Under the pieces are notes generated by a model that had not been told where the DNA came from, did no database searches, and was given only the letters and a program-made list of their open reading frames with translations. Position numbers and translations under genes: made by a program. From assembly GCA_025403435.1 (NCBI GenBank), contig CM046354.1:20710424-20774423 (forward strand): 64,000 nt of DNA, read 5' to 3'. This DNA comes from Artocarpus heterophyllus. Its lineage: Eukaryota; Streptophyta; Magnoliopsida; Rosales; Moraceae. This document shows, piece after piece, positions 33,986 to 46,569 of the stretch (its first letter is position 1; each line of letters begins with the position of its first letter).

Positions 33986-35238
33986 AATATAATATTACTG
34001 ATCACACCTTCCACTTATATAATAAAGGTAAAAAATGCAATTGGGAATGCGAGTACTTGTTTAAACGAGTAATGACATGTAAATTAATCTAAATGAATAA
34101 TGACATCATATTTATAATTGTAATTTATGTATTTTTGTCTTCCTACTAACTTTTAGCCATAAATAGGAAGAAAAGACATGAGCATGTATTTTTTCCCTTT
34201 ACAAAGTGAGAAAAAGGATAAAAGTTATATCCGCCCATTTGATAGTGTTTTCAAAATGGGTGAAAATAGTTTTGTTTTAAAAAATGAAAATTTTTGGGTG
34301 GTTTTGTTTTAGAAAAAGAAAATTTTTGGGGAATTGTGTTGAGAGTATTTTTGAAACTTTTGTCTCAACAAACATAAAAAAACATTTCTAAAAATTTTTA
34401 AAACAAAACCAAACGGTATTGTCTCTGAAATTTCTTGTGTTTCTTTATGTCCTCTTTAGTTCCTTCAAATAATTTAGTTTTTAATGTTGTATTATGACGA
34501 ATACTTGTGAGTTTGAGTCTCTAATTCTTTACAAAAAGATCTAGAAATTATTTTAAAAGTTTTACGAGATTTGAAGATCATCTTAATTAGTAATTGTCTA
34601 ATGTTTTCGAACATATATGTGCACACACACACACATATATATATATATATGAGTTGCAATTGTTATTGTCCTAATTAGGTCTTGAGGTAGGACAAATTGT
34701 TCTTCCATAAATATAATATTGCTGATCACACCTTCCACTTATATAATAAAGCTAAAAAATGCAATTGAGAATGTGACTAATTGTTTAAACGAGTAATGAC
34801 GTGTACAATCTAAATGAATAATGACATCATATTTATAATTGTAATTTATGTATTCTTGTTTTCCTACTAACTTTTAGCCCTAAATAGGAAGAAGAGACAT
34901 GAACATGTATTTTTTCCCTTTACAAAGTGAGAAAAATGATAAAAGTTATATTGTCTCTAAAATTTCTTGTGTTTCTCTATGTCCTCTTTAGTTCCTTCAA
35001 ATAATTTAGGTTTTAATATTGTATTATGACAAATATTTATGAGTTTTAGTCTCTAATTCTTTACAAAAAAGTTTAGAAATTATTTTAAAAGTTTTACGAG
35101 ATTTGAAGATCATCTTAATTAGTAATTGTCTCAAGTTTTCGAACATATATATACATGTGTATACACACACACACACATAAGTTGCTCTTGTTATTGTCCT
35201 AATTAGGTCTTGAGGTAGGACAAATTGGTCTTCCATAT
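33986..35238. repeat. Tandem duplication of about 0.53 kb
   Basis: Unit 1 (33986-34709) and unit 2 (34710-35238) both start AATATAATATT(A/G)CTGATCAC and end GGACAAATTG(T/G)TCTTCC. They align along their length except for a 186-bp MITE present only in unit 1. Both contain a CACACA/TATATA microsatellite near their 3' ends. Confidence 0.85.
34231..34416. mobile_element. MITE present in only one unit of the duplication
   Basis: 186 bp with ends CCGCCCATTTGATAGTGTTTT and, inverted, CCGTTTGGTTTTGTTTT. It is flanked by TAT at 34228-34230 and 34417-34419. Unit 2 has the empty site GTTATATTGTCTC near 34946, which confirms the exact ends. Confidence 0.8.
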
Positions 35239-36224
35239 ATCATGATTATTATGTCTAATCTTAAGGGCGAACTTTACCCCCTGTTTGTCAAGGTGCATAT
35301 GAGGTGTACATGCAAGTAGACTTGGCTTTAATTTAGTCAGTCATCTCTGGTTCTTTAATCCATTCTGTTATGAGTTCGACTGCTTCTCTCTCAAAGAATT
35401 GGATGCTTGCATTAATCTTTTGTCGACAGGATCTATTTTTGATAGAAATTTTGATATTGTTGGGCTACTTATGAAAAAATTTATGTAAATTTCTACTTTG
35501 ATTTTTTGACAATATTATTTTCAATAAAATTTGAACATTTTATTCATGATTTATGATGACAATATTTTTTTCTCATAGCTTTTATAATTGTATATTTCAT
35601 TTTAAATTAATGTTTTTAAAGCTTAGGTCTTACTAAGCCTTTCGCTCACAGTTTATTTATTTTAAAATCCCCCCTCCAGGTGGTTTGTAGTATACCAACG
35701 ACTAGGATGTTGCTACTTTGCATGTGTGAACTGTAAAAGCATTATTTAGTTTACCTGTTTATTTTATTTAAAGGCATGTAATATTAAGGACATTATTTAT
35801 TTCTTGATAGACTGTGGTTTGTATTATTTTTCTTATGCCGGTACTGTGTGTGCACTGTGTGGAGTCTCGTGTGGCCCGACTTGTTCTCGTTAAGTTTATA
35901 TTTTAATTCAATTTAATTTAGGGGTAATTCACGAAATTATTTGTTAGGATTTAATGGATGATAATACTCTAAAAAGTTTTAAATTTATCACATTTTTATT
36001 CAAAAAAGTTTTAAATTTATCACATTTTTATAAATAACCCTATGTATGTTTTCTCAAATTACCAAATAATTAATTGGTGAGTTTAGTTAAATTTGCTTAA
36101 TTATTCTAATTAAACAGCCATGTCACTACCCTTCGTGACAGAAATATTATAAGGACCCGATACTAGTGAATGTCCTTAATAAAATGTATGAAGTGTTTAA
36201 ATATAAAAAATATAATTAAGGCAA
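35239..36224. other. Intergenic, no gene seen
   Basis: AT-rich spacer. It contains a short tandem pair GTTTTAAATTTATCACAT (about 35977 and 36007). Confidence 0.5.
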
Positions 36225-36440
36225 ATTAGGTTGGGTGACCTTTTTTATGGCCTTTTTAAAATAAGTGACCATAACTTTTTAAACTTAAATAAATGACCAT
36301 TTATCAGTGATAAACTTCTCGAGTTTATCAGTGTTAAAATTGATAAACTCAAGTTTATCACTGACAAACGATCATTTGGCTTATTTTAAAAAATTAGTGT
36401 CACTTATTTTAAAAGTACTTTAAAAAAGACTATTTACCTT
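36225..36440. mobile_element. Small hairpin element (possible MITE)
   Basis: A palindromic core (CAGTGATAAACTT...AAGTTTATCACTG, about 36304-36363) is flanked by complementary arms rich in TTATTTTAAAA and GGTCA-like words. No target duplication was fixed. Confidence 0.4.
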
Positions 36441-36479
36441 TATATTCCTATAATCAAAGGACTTAATATAAACTAAAAA

Positions 36480-37007
36480 CACTACAAGAAAAACTACATT
36501 TAACGACATGTTATTTACGACTTGTAGTTTTTGAATGTCATTAAAAAGTACATACAACGACATTTCTAACAAATATGTCGTTAATAACATTTGAAACAAT
36601 AATTAATGACATCTATATAGATGTCGTATTAAAGGTCTCCTTTTAACAATAATAGTTTAGTGTCGTTAAATTATTTAATGACAAGTAAGAAATGTCGTCA
36701 AAGCCATAGAGATTCCACGACGCCCCTTATAGATGACATCTTGACCAATATCGTCTATAAGGGGTGTCGTAGAATCTCTAAGGCTTTGACGACATCTCCT
36801 ACTTGTCGTTAAATAATTTAATGACACTAAACTATTGTCGCTAAAAGGAGACCTTTAAGACGACATCTATATAGATGTCGTTAATTATTGTTTCAAATGT
36901 CGTTAATGACATCTTTGTTGGAGATGTCGTTGTATGTACTTTTCAATGACATTCAAAAGCTACATGTCATAAATAATATGTCGTTAAATGTAGTTTTTCT
37001 TGTAGTG
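36480..37007. mobile_element. Palindromic CACTA-type MITE
   Basis: 528 bp from CACTACAAGAAAAACTAC to its inverse GTAGTTTTTCTTGTAGTG, flanked by AAA on both sides (3-bp TSD). The whole element is one large inverted repeat folding near 36745, with repeated ACGACAT/ATGTCGT words in both arms. No ORF. The ends are classic CACTA (En/Spm) termini. Confidence 0.9.
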
Positions 37008-37784
37008 AAAGTTCACAATTAACGAAATAAGGCTTGACATTTTATTTTTGACAAGAATGTAGTGTTGTCTATTACCTTATATGAAAAGGACCTTATCTAT
37101 ATCGTTTAAATGTAGATTATATTCTTGAGACACCTATTAGGAATACATTAAACAAAATCGAATTAGTTCTTTAATTATGTTTGTATAAACGTAAGTTATA
37201 ATTATATTCTATAATTCGTTTAGACGGCCAATTTATAGATATACGTACCTGAATCCTAAATGATTGGTAGACTGATTATATCCTTAACTATTGTCTTTTG
37301 ATCTAATATTGGCTAAGATTTATGTAGAAATCAATAAAATAGTATTTTGAAGACATAATATTATGGATAGTTGGGAACACTAATTTATCGATGCAAAATT
37401 TATCTTTATAATTATCTTCTCGATAAAATTTTATTAATCTTCATAGTCAAATAATGAGTTCCATCTCAATAAATTAGCATTCTTGACCATCCATCATATT
37501 ATGTCTAAACAATAGAGAGTTATTAATTTCAAATGAATCTCAATAATTGGTAAATCAAAAGACATAACATATGATTGTGAATGCAGCTAACAATTACTCA
37601 AGATTGAGGTCTATTCATAAATTGGTCATCTAATCTATATATTTAAATGGATTTGATTAAAGAATGGATTTAATTATGATCTAGATCAATAAATTTATAA
37701 TATATTGCACCTTCATAGTGTAATCCATATTATAGTGATCTAAATAAGATCTGTCCTTTAACTAGGTAATAGCAACAGCAAAAT
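37008..37784. other. Intergenic, no gene seen
   Basis: AT-rich spacer between the MITE and an old LTR. Some words (TAATAATTCGTTTAG; CATAGTGTAATCC) hint at decayed retroelement sequence, but nothing was assignable. Confidence 0.4.
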
Positions 37785-38955
37785 TGTTGGAAAATCTTGA
37801 TTAGAGTGTCACAATGGAAGGTTTTAAAAAATTTGAATAATCATCAGAAAACTAACTCATATTGCTATAACTATAAGTTATATCATAAATATTCATACCT
37901 TTTAAATACCAATAGTAACAATTCTGGTAAAGCATTTTTAGTAGAGATCCCAACCAATTAGCCTTCTATATGATTTACTTCCTCGGATCGTTATGTGCGT
38001 AGACAAGCTCAACTAACTGTTTACTCCTAGTATCTTCTCCCAACTGCTAAAGTATAAAGCTAGTAATCACTAATTAAGATGAGTGATTAAAACTCTCTCT
38101 AAACTTTACACTTAGGTAGTTTAAGAATAAAAGTGGATTTTAAGGCACTTCTTCATAGAATAGGATGGAGGAATTAAAAATTTATCATAACAAGTTTCTT
38201 TTTACTTTCCTGGTTATTTTAACTCAAGGTTCCTTTATTTACCAATATAACCAAATTGATATATTCAATGCCTTGTTCTTTATTCCAACTCCCAAATAAT
38301 GTCTTTGAAAAGACAGCATTAACTCTTGCTAAGAAGCTATGAATTTCATATCTATGAATCATGCTCTCATCAAATATAATTTATGCCTCCAACATATTAA
38401 CATAAGGATCTTTGATCATCAAAATTCTTACCTTTGGAATATTAAAGAACAGGAGTTATAGGCATGGAATCATGTATCCACTTTAGAATTAAGATCGACA
38501 CATAAATAATTATTAAAGTTGCTTTAGTCCAAAAAAATTATTAATAAAACCAATAACCCTTTAAGATTTTTTGTATTACTTTAAGTTTAGTCTGATATAT
38601 ATCCACTACTAGGTGTATATTAATGTCTTTATCTTGGAGTCACCACTCCTATAGTCATGGTAATTCGTCTCTCTAATTGTGAGCAGATGCCCATTATAAT
38701 CTTATTAGGAATAAAATGCCCATCTTTATTTTACAGATTATAGACTATACATTTAGACTATCAATCTTGCAATCATACAATTCTATGCATGTTATAATGT
38801 TGGTATCTTTAGTTTGTTTGAAAGACAATCAACATTCATATGAATGAAAATAAAATATGTATCAATGTGTATGAAATAAATTCATTATTCTTTATCATCT
38901 AAAATGTTTAAAATACATAGAATGTAGTTATTCCTCAAGGAATTAAATCCTAACA
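37785..38955 (-). mobile_element. Diverged Copia-type solo LTR
   Basis: 1171 bp, TGTTGGAAAATC...CCTAACA on the + strand. Layout resembles the minus-strand Copia LTR at 16823-18820 (AACCAATTAGCCTTCTAT; a 'gaatcatgctctcatcaa' segment), but identity is low. Flanks AAAAT/AAAAA are at best an imperfect target duplication. Confidence 0.5.
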
Positions 38956-40079
38956 AAAAAAATTATCAAAATAAAGTGCTTAACTTTATTTTATTGATTG
39001 TAAACTTTATCTTTTCATATAAAATCTTTTCACTACTACAATTAATGCTTTAGATGATGGCTATTAGATGACAACTTCTAGTAAATCGTTGTCATAAGTT
39101 ATGCAACACTGAAAATTCCATGTCTTGGATTTTAGAAGGAACTTTAGATGATGGTTTTAATAACAATTGCCATATAATATGAATTATTTGATGACAATTT
39201 CTAAGAGATAGTTGTCTAATACCTCGTCATAAATGCAAGCTTCAAAAAATTAAAATCCGTACCCAAACCCCAAAATTTCAATCGTTCTAGGTCTTACCTC
39301 TCACTGCCACCATCATCATCTTCTCTAGCCTTTGTCATCACTTTTGTCATTGTCATCTCTGCTCAACCGAGTCCTCTATCCCCTCGCCTCCGTCACAATC
39401 ATCTTCGCTCTGTCCAGGCATCTGTCCCCTTGCCTCTGTCACATTTGTCTCCACTCCACCTAGACGTCTATCACCCAAAACTTCATCCCTTTGCCTCAGC
39501 CGCATTTGTCTCCCCTTGCCCAGACTTCAGGTTTGTTATTTAGGGATTTAAGAGTTATTAGTTTAGGTTAATTAGTTTTACTTTTAATTATCTTTTTAAT
39601 TTTTAGTTATGTTAATTAATTTTTTAGTTTTAAATAAATTATTCTATATTAATTTAGAGTTATTTGTTTTAATTTATGTGTTAGTTATAATTTAAGTGTT
39701 TTTTGATTTTTAGTTTTGAGTAATTTTAATTAATTTTTTAGCTTTATTAGTCTAAACTAAATTCTTCTATGTTACTTTAGGGTTATTTAGTTTCAAATTT
39801 TTTGTTACTTTTAGTTTAGCATTATTGGCTTTTAGTTTTGAGTTATTTTAATTAATTTTTTAGTTTTATAAGTTTAAACAAAATTGTTTCTTGGTTAATT
39901 TAAGGTCATTAATTAGTTTTAATATTTTTGTTAGTTTTAGTTTTAGTGTTATTGGTTTTGGAATGTTAGTGTGTGTCAACTTTCATATGTGTTGCTATGT
40001 TGGTGTATGATTTTAATGAATATTGTTGGTTATTGCTTACGAATTTAATATGTCAGACAATGAATTCATTGGCATAAAG

Positions 40080-40645
40080 AAGGCAATTATAGGATGAAAA
40101 GATGTTTATGAGCTCTGAAAAAGGGATCCATTCAATCTCGATGCAGATGGAAAAAGAAGAGCAACTTGATGCAACATGTGTCAAGGTTTAATCGAAAGGT
40201 ATAAAAATACAAGTTCAATTCGATGGAAAGGATCAAAGTATTGGAAAAGTGGGGGATGAGCTCCAAAGTTATATTAGAGTTTTAATTCGAGAGCATGTTC
40301 CCATAACAACAAAGTATTGGAGAGATAAGACCAATAAGAACAAGGTGGAACGTTTTTGGCAAGGAATCATTGCATTCTTCACCACGCTTGAGACCGTGAG
40401 GAAGAAGTTGATTACAAGCACATCTAAGATGGCGAGTAACTTTTGGTACAGCTTAAAGAAGGCTTTTATTGAAGGCCACAAAGAGGACCCAATGTTTTCA
40501 AGCTCCTGAAAAAAGTAATAAAACACTATTATTCTAGCTATTAGTTTGGACCAATGGAGGGAGTTTGTGAAACACAAACTTATTGAGGAGCAAAGAGAGG
40601 TGTCAAAAAAAGCAAAAAAGAAAAGGGATGAATTCAATCTCTAGC
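40080..40645 (+). pseudogene. CACTA plant transposase fragment
   Basis: Open piece 40249-40509 reads KVERFWQGIIAFFTTLETV and ASNFWYSLKKAFIEGHKEDP. After a stop at 40507-40509, SLDQWREFVKHKLIEEQ and KKAKKKRDEFN follow. This matches my memory of the PttA/En-Spm plant transposase (Transposase_24) layout. Similar basic pieces follow around 41148-41290 (VEKIESKFFEWEKIMRSQ). Stops and frame changes make it non-functional. Confidence 0.6.
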
Positions 40646-41453
40646 ACTTGTGGGTCACTTGGAATATAAGGAAGTAAAGCATAAATGGGAAAGTGAAGTT
40701 TGTTTACTTCATTTATACAAGTTTTGTAAAATTTAAATAACCTCACCTTTTAATGTAGATGAGACTACACAACACCACCATGCCTCATTTTCATCATATT
40801 ATTTGGAAGTTCACCTGACATAAGAAGGATAAAACTTTTAAAAATCTGAGATGTGGAGAGATTAGCCAATGAATTGTATAGTTATTTTATGTTTTTAACT
40901 TTTAGTATTTCAACTTTTGTGTTTATTGTTATTAGTTTTAACATGTATTAATTTTGTAATTAATAGGATGATTATGAAGAGCAAGCATCTTGAGGCAAGT
41001 TCTAATCTCAAGGGACGAATGCTATATTGACTGCTGCATTGGACAATCCCAAGCATTTGAGATAGGTACACGGTCAATCTTAGTTTGTTAAGCAGTCCCA
41101 ACAATTTCATTCCACTCAAAGCTCAAAGTCCAACATAGAGTATCAAGTTGTGCAAGAAGGTGGAAAAGATAGAGTCTAAGTTCTTCGAGTGGGAGAAGAT
41201 TATGAGAAGTCAAGTTCGAGAGAACTCCACCTCCCACAGGGACGAAAATACAACTCCTATGCTAAAACAAAGCACCAGCACAAAAGTAAGTTGTTTAGCT
41301 CATACAATGTCCAACACCACCTATGGAGTCATCCTCATCGGGTCTCGATGAGGGTGAATCTTGCCTTGTTCTAAAACTATCAACAACCAAAGATGGTGGT
41401 GCTATTCATTTAATCGTTGTTGCGGGAGAAAGGGCGTGATTAAATACTCTCCT

Positions 41454-42975
41454 TGTTAGAAAAATAGTATGCAACGAAATTTTAAAATTTTTAATATCAG
41501 AGTATTTTCTAAAACACAAGTTTAACATGCTATATGCATAAATTAAACAGATCTTACTAACCTTTGAATGCCAAAGAACTCCCGCAATCAGTGAAGAGAA
41601 GTAACGTTCCAAAAGAGCCTCAACCAACTGGTCTTCTTTGTTATTCTCTATCCACGATCGGAGTGAGTGTGGGCTCACACGTACAGCTCTTCCACCAGGT
41701 GACTCTCCTTCCAACCAATTGAGAGAACCCAAAGCTAGTGTTCGTGATTTGTGAACAAGAGCTCTTAGGGAGTTTCAGATTCTCACCATCAGAGTATCAC
41801 TCTTAATCTCTCAATTGATCTAAATAACTTATATGACTTACTCCCTATTTATAGAGGTTGGGTCTAGGGTCAGTCCTTATCAGATTAGGTCTCAAAAATT
41901 CGAATCAGAATCAAATTCGGATCAATATCTGATAAAATTCATATGAAAATGCGTAATCTTATCCTTAGCACATCGGTAGGCTAAACTTGAGGATCGGCAT
42001 GCCAAACTGCCCAAAAAAATATCTCAACTAATCTTTTATTTCCCACCTATGATTCTAGAGGATAAAGTCTTAGTTTTAATTCAAATAACCCAATAGAAAA
42101 GTTATCTAATTAAAACAACTTTATCTAGATAATCTCTAAGAAAATAAATGAATTCCTAATAATTCTACAAGTTTATCTTGATTTAATTTATTCAAAATTA
42201 AATCAATCGATAAATAGACAAGAATTATCCGATCCCAATAATTCAACAAATTTATCTTGAATTAATTTTATCACAAAAATAAATTTAACCGATAAACAGA
42301 CATGAATTATCTGATTCTTCCAAATTTTAACCAATCTAATAAATCTGACATAAGTCACCAATTATTGGAAAAGCACGACGTATCATTACAGGATGTTGCG
42401 AGCTAGCAAAGGGGACCAAATGGACCTATATAGTTCAAGCTCCCAATAATTACGACCAATATTCGAGATATACATTTCATAATTATCAACTCCAATGCTA
42501 CTCCACTAAAAGCTTGGAGCTGTACTCTCGAACTACATAGTATTACGAAGCTCGTATAGCTAAGTCTCTATCACATATCATAGTGTATTGTATCCCCATA
42601 GGATTATCCATAACTAGCTTAAGGACAAGTTCTGTCTTACCTTCCCGATTACAGGATAACGCATATAAGAGGATATCACTACTCCTAAAGAGGAGCTATG
42701 GATTCCGTATCTATGAATAACAGGTCTATGCCATCAAGAGTCATACCTCCAATGTATCGGCATACATACCACTATTAAGATGTGGGTGTCACCCTTTGGT
42801 ACATCAAAAGACACAAGTCAAGACAACAGGTCCACTATTCATCTCAGGATTAAGATACAATACAAATGATTGTCTAAAGTGAATCGATTTGTCGAGACAA
42901 AATTATTAATCCAAATCAATTCACTTTATATCCCGATCCAACACATCGTCACCTATGTCAACGTGCCAATGTTTC
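41454..42975 (-). mobile_element. Copia LTR fragment inside the CACTA element
   Basis: Matches the - strand LTR at 16823-18820 from its 3' end (TGTTAGAAAAATAG here) up to GCCAATGTTTC, and lacks the final 340 bp or so. It also lacks about 140 bp internally, where GATTA joins to ACAGGATAACGC. The LTR-borne short frame (GGRAVRVSPHSLRSW) is present. Confidence 0.85.
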
Positions 42976-43266
42976 ATGTATCATGGCATACATGAGGTAT
43001 TATGGAGGGGGAACAAGAAGCAATAAAAGGAGGATATTAGGAGGTGATATAACCAATGGATGGTTTAGAAAGATTACCTCTAAACATGGCAAGCTTGTAT
43101 AGTTACTTGAAACAATCCATGGAGGCCTCCGGTACAATTATGCTTATGTTGCCTTATGACATCACCCATAGCGATGGTACCCCTTATTATCCCTACCGAG
43201 GGCATTGATTAATTCGCCAATTTCACTCAAATTATTGTTTCGTGTATCATGGCATACATGAGGTAT
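42971..43266. repeat. 30-bp direct repeats 266 bp apart
   Basis: GTTTC(A/G)TGTATCATGG followed by CATACATGAGGTAT occurs at 42971-43000 and 43237-43266. The first copy begins exactly where the Copia LTR fragment is truncated, so GTTTC may be the junction microhomology. Confidence 0.8.
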
Positions 43267-43339
43267 CTACTATTCATGAATTGTCAACAATATGGTCATT
43301 TATTTATTTCTTCACTTGTTACTTGTCATCGTCTAACAA

Positions 43340-44050
43340 TCTTTGTTTTTATATGTAGTTTCTTATGGTAATATTGCCGTACCTCTAAGTTGCTCACCAT
43401 GTATGGCTTCGTCAACTCCTATATCACCTCTTTTGTGCCAGACAATACTAAACTTTCAATTAAAGAAAGAGCAAGGATTCTCTGTGACATTTTGGAGAAA
43501 GGAGGAAGTGAAAAATGTTATTTCACGCTGTATAATGGTGGGGTCATTGGATATTAGCCCTCATTTACCCCTAAAAAATAGGATTTTATGGTCCGATCCA
43601 CTTGGCCAAGAAGTAAGCCCTAACTTTAGAGAATGATTATATTGTAAGGATTTTCTTGTTAACTATCTTATTTATTATTGTTAGTTTATAGCATCTATGT
43701 TTTGATTAATTGGATTTTAACAAATTGTATTTAAGGCCTTAAATGTGTGGAAATTAAAAACAAAAGCTAAAGTCGTCTTCAATAAGCTTGATGGATACAC
43801 TAAATTTCTACTATCAAATAAGGTAAGCATTCAAGTATAAATATCATTGTAATTGAAAATGCAATTATTGTTATTTAAACTAATACTTAATGTCTTTTTT
43901 AGGATACCTTACAACAAGAAGACAAAGAATGTGGCTATTTTGTGGTAAGATACATGAGAGATATTATTATGAATGAGGGTCACAAGCCGTGGCAAGCCAA
44001 GAATTTTGTACTAAACCATTTGAGTGAAGTGATAGATAAATGGACATAGT
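43340..44050 (+). pseudogene. Transposon Ulp1-like protease fragment
   Basis: Broken frames, separated by intron-like stretches, end in QQEDKECGYFVVRYMRDII (about 43910-43968). The Q-x5-CG pattern around the catalytic cysteine is typical of Ulp1/C48 proteases carried by plant CACTA and MULE elements. No intact frame spans the region. Confidence 0.5.
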
Positions 44051-44439
44051 TTGTACAAGGATACATTAAAATGCACTAATTGAAATTTTAGACTTTGTTT
44101 TTGTTATATTTTGTTATGTTTTAATTTTTAAATTATTGTTAATTTATATTATCAGTGAATCGTGAGGTCAATGAAACAAAATGAATATAGAAAGGCCACC
44201 CATGGACAAAAAGAGAAAAGCTTGGTCATTTTATGGCCATGACTACATTAGAAGACAGTGTAAGTTTGAAACTATCGTCTAATGTTAATTTTAAACATGG
44301 TTTTTGTTGGAAACGTTCATCTAACATCAAAAAATATGCATTTTTTTTTTTACCTGGGTGGACATTAGACGATGCTTTATAACCTTTAGATGGTGGTCTT
44401 AAACAAAGACTGTCGTCTAACGTCCCTCATGTTCTAGTG

Positions 44440-44712
44440 TTTAGAGTGCTTGGGAACGTAGTTAGAACTGTGAGTTATAACAAAAACATTGTAGTATATG
44501 AGAATTTTACATTGTAGTAAACTTTTGTGTTACAATATAGTATGTGAGAGCTTCATAGCATAGACAATAATTGGAACTCATGAGTTAGGTTGTTAAATGA
44601 AGCATTTATCTTTTCTATACAAATACTTCTACACATAATAAAAAATGTTGGCTAGCATTAAAACCTTATGATGTTTCACTTAGAAATACATAATAACAAA
44701 TAACTATAACAT
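44440..44712. other. Spacer, no gene seen
   Basis: AT-rich sequence between the CACTA element and a tandem duplication. Nothing was recognised. Confidence 0.4.
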
Positions 44713-45075
44713 GATTTCGAAAATAAAATAGAACTTTATTTCAATGAAATGTCAAATAATTAAAATAAAAATCTACATAAATTGTTTCATAAATACTTTA
44801 TTCCAACAGTTATAAAGTTGTTGAATTTGACTTTACCATTGACATCTTACGATTATGTTTTTAAAGCGTCGAGGAAAACGAGTAATGTTATAGTGGATGT
44901 CATTTCGAAAATAAAATAGAACTTTATTTTAATTAAAAGTCAAATAATTAAGATAAAAATCCACATAAATTGTTTCATAAGTACTTTATTCCAATATTAA
45001 CGATGTTGTTGAATTCAACGTCGGCCTATCGATCAACATCTTATGTTTTAAAGCGTGGGGGAAAGCGACTAATGT
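44713..45075. repeat. Two-copy tandem duplication, 189-bp period
   Basis: Units start ATTTCGAAAATAAAATAGAA at 44713 and 44902 and share CATAAATTGTTTCATAA and ACTTTATTCCAA. They are diverged by several substitutions. Confidence 0.75.
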
Positions 45076-45742
45076 TACGTGTACGTATTAAAGTTTTAGA
45101 TACCTATATGAACTGACCTATTGTGGTGGAAAGCGATTATGTTTCATTGAAAAAAAAAAAAGATACACATAAAGTGACCTATTGTGGAGGATCAAGATGA
45201 TCTTAAAAGGTAACAGGGGGTGGTGATATTGAAGATCACGTGAATTCCTTTTCTTATTTTAAAGAATAAAAAATGAAACTAGTGAGATGGGCGAGGATCA
45301 TTTTTGTAAATAAAATGAATACAGGGATTAATAAAGTTTTTAATGGGCACATTAAGTTGAGGTGCTGACCGTGATATATAACAAATATTTCTATCCAATT
45401 TATTTTAGGGTCTTAATTATACATATCTGTTAAGTAAACACCTAAATCATGCATTGATTAAATAATAATAGTGCCCAATTTAATCAATATTTATCACCAT
45501 CATTTTCTTTTCCAATAAAACTCCCAACTACTTGTTGTGCCTAGAGATAACATTCTAAGCCGTCGGTGTGGGTACGTACTTGTGAGTATCCGTCCCAAAT
45601 AAAGCAAGCATAAGGATACTATATGAGGGTGAGGTGGGTATGGGATTAAATTAACTCCCGAGTCGGGGTTTAGGGCTGGGGTGGGAGAAGCTCCCTATCC
45701 TCCACCCTAACCTGATTATATATATATATATTTTTTATTTTT

Positions 45743-46470
45743 AAAGAGAAAATACCCACAACATTTTATGTGTTTTGCTTAAATATTATTTTTGTTTCTC
45801 TTATTATTAAAATACCTAAAACATCCCATGTATTTTGTCAGAATACCACTTTTACCCCTTTTATTATTAAAATACCCAAAACATCCTCTGTGTTTTCAAA
45901 ATCATATTCAAAATACCCTGAAGCAATTGATTTTTTAAAAATTTTAATATTATGCTTCCCAGTATATATCAAATGTTATTTAAATATAACTTGACTTAAA
46001 AAATTAAAGAAAAAGTAATTTAAAATGTTCAACTAAATATTTTAGCTAAGCAAATACTGCAATTATTTTAAGATTTTTAACTTTTAAAATTGATTTTATT
46101 TAGTATTTTTGTTTAATAATGTTTTAAATTGTATTTAGTAAACATTGGAAGGGATAATTTTAATTTTTTAAAAAGTTTAATAAAAAAATGAAAAACTCAT
46201 CGAAAACAAAAACATACATATATAAAATAACCTTTCAATTTAATATATATTGGAAATGATAGTCTTAGAATTTTTAAAACATTAATTGCTTGAGGGGCAT
46301 TTTGAGAGTCATTTTGAAAACACATAGGGTGTTTTAGGTATTTTAATAATAAGAGGGCTAAAAGTGGTATTTAGGCAAATACATGGATGTTTTAAGCATT
46401 TTAACAATAAGAGGGACAAAAGAAATATTTAGGCAAAGCACAAGGAATGTTTTAGTTATTTTTCCTTTTT
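45743..46470. mobile_element. Fold-back element with arms of about 190 bp
   Basis: The left arm (45743-45930) and inverted right arm (46280-46470) share AAAATACC.AAAACA and TTATTATTAAAATACC words and GCAATTGA/TCAATTGC near the inner ends. The loop is AT-rich. Both flanks are (TA)n runs, so no target duplication is readable. Confidence 0.6.
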
Positions 46471-46569
46471 ATTTATTATTTTTTCATATATATATATATA
46501 TATATATATATGTATTCATGTTTATATACATATAGATACTTGTATATGAATTTGTGTATATATTTTTAT

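Larger units (their letters stand above)
39031..44439 (+). mobile_element. Decayed CACTA (En/Spm) transposon
   Basis: Ends CACTACTACAA (39031) and, inverted, CACTAGAACAT (to 44439), flanked by TTT on both sides. Subterminal copies of TTTAGATG(A/G)TGG and TGTCGTCTAA occur at both ends, as in CACTA elements. Inside are broken transposase-like and Ulp1-like coding pieces and a later Copia LTR fragment. Confidence 0.75.

Noticed and set aside
36480..37007. CRISPR-like repeat array because of repeated ACGACAT words
   Set aside because: The words are arranged as one inverted repeat with CACTA ends in a plant genome, not as spaced direct repeats.
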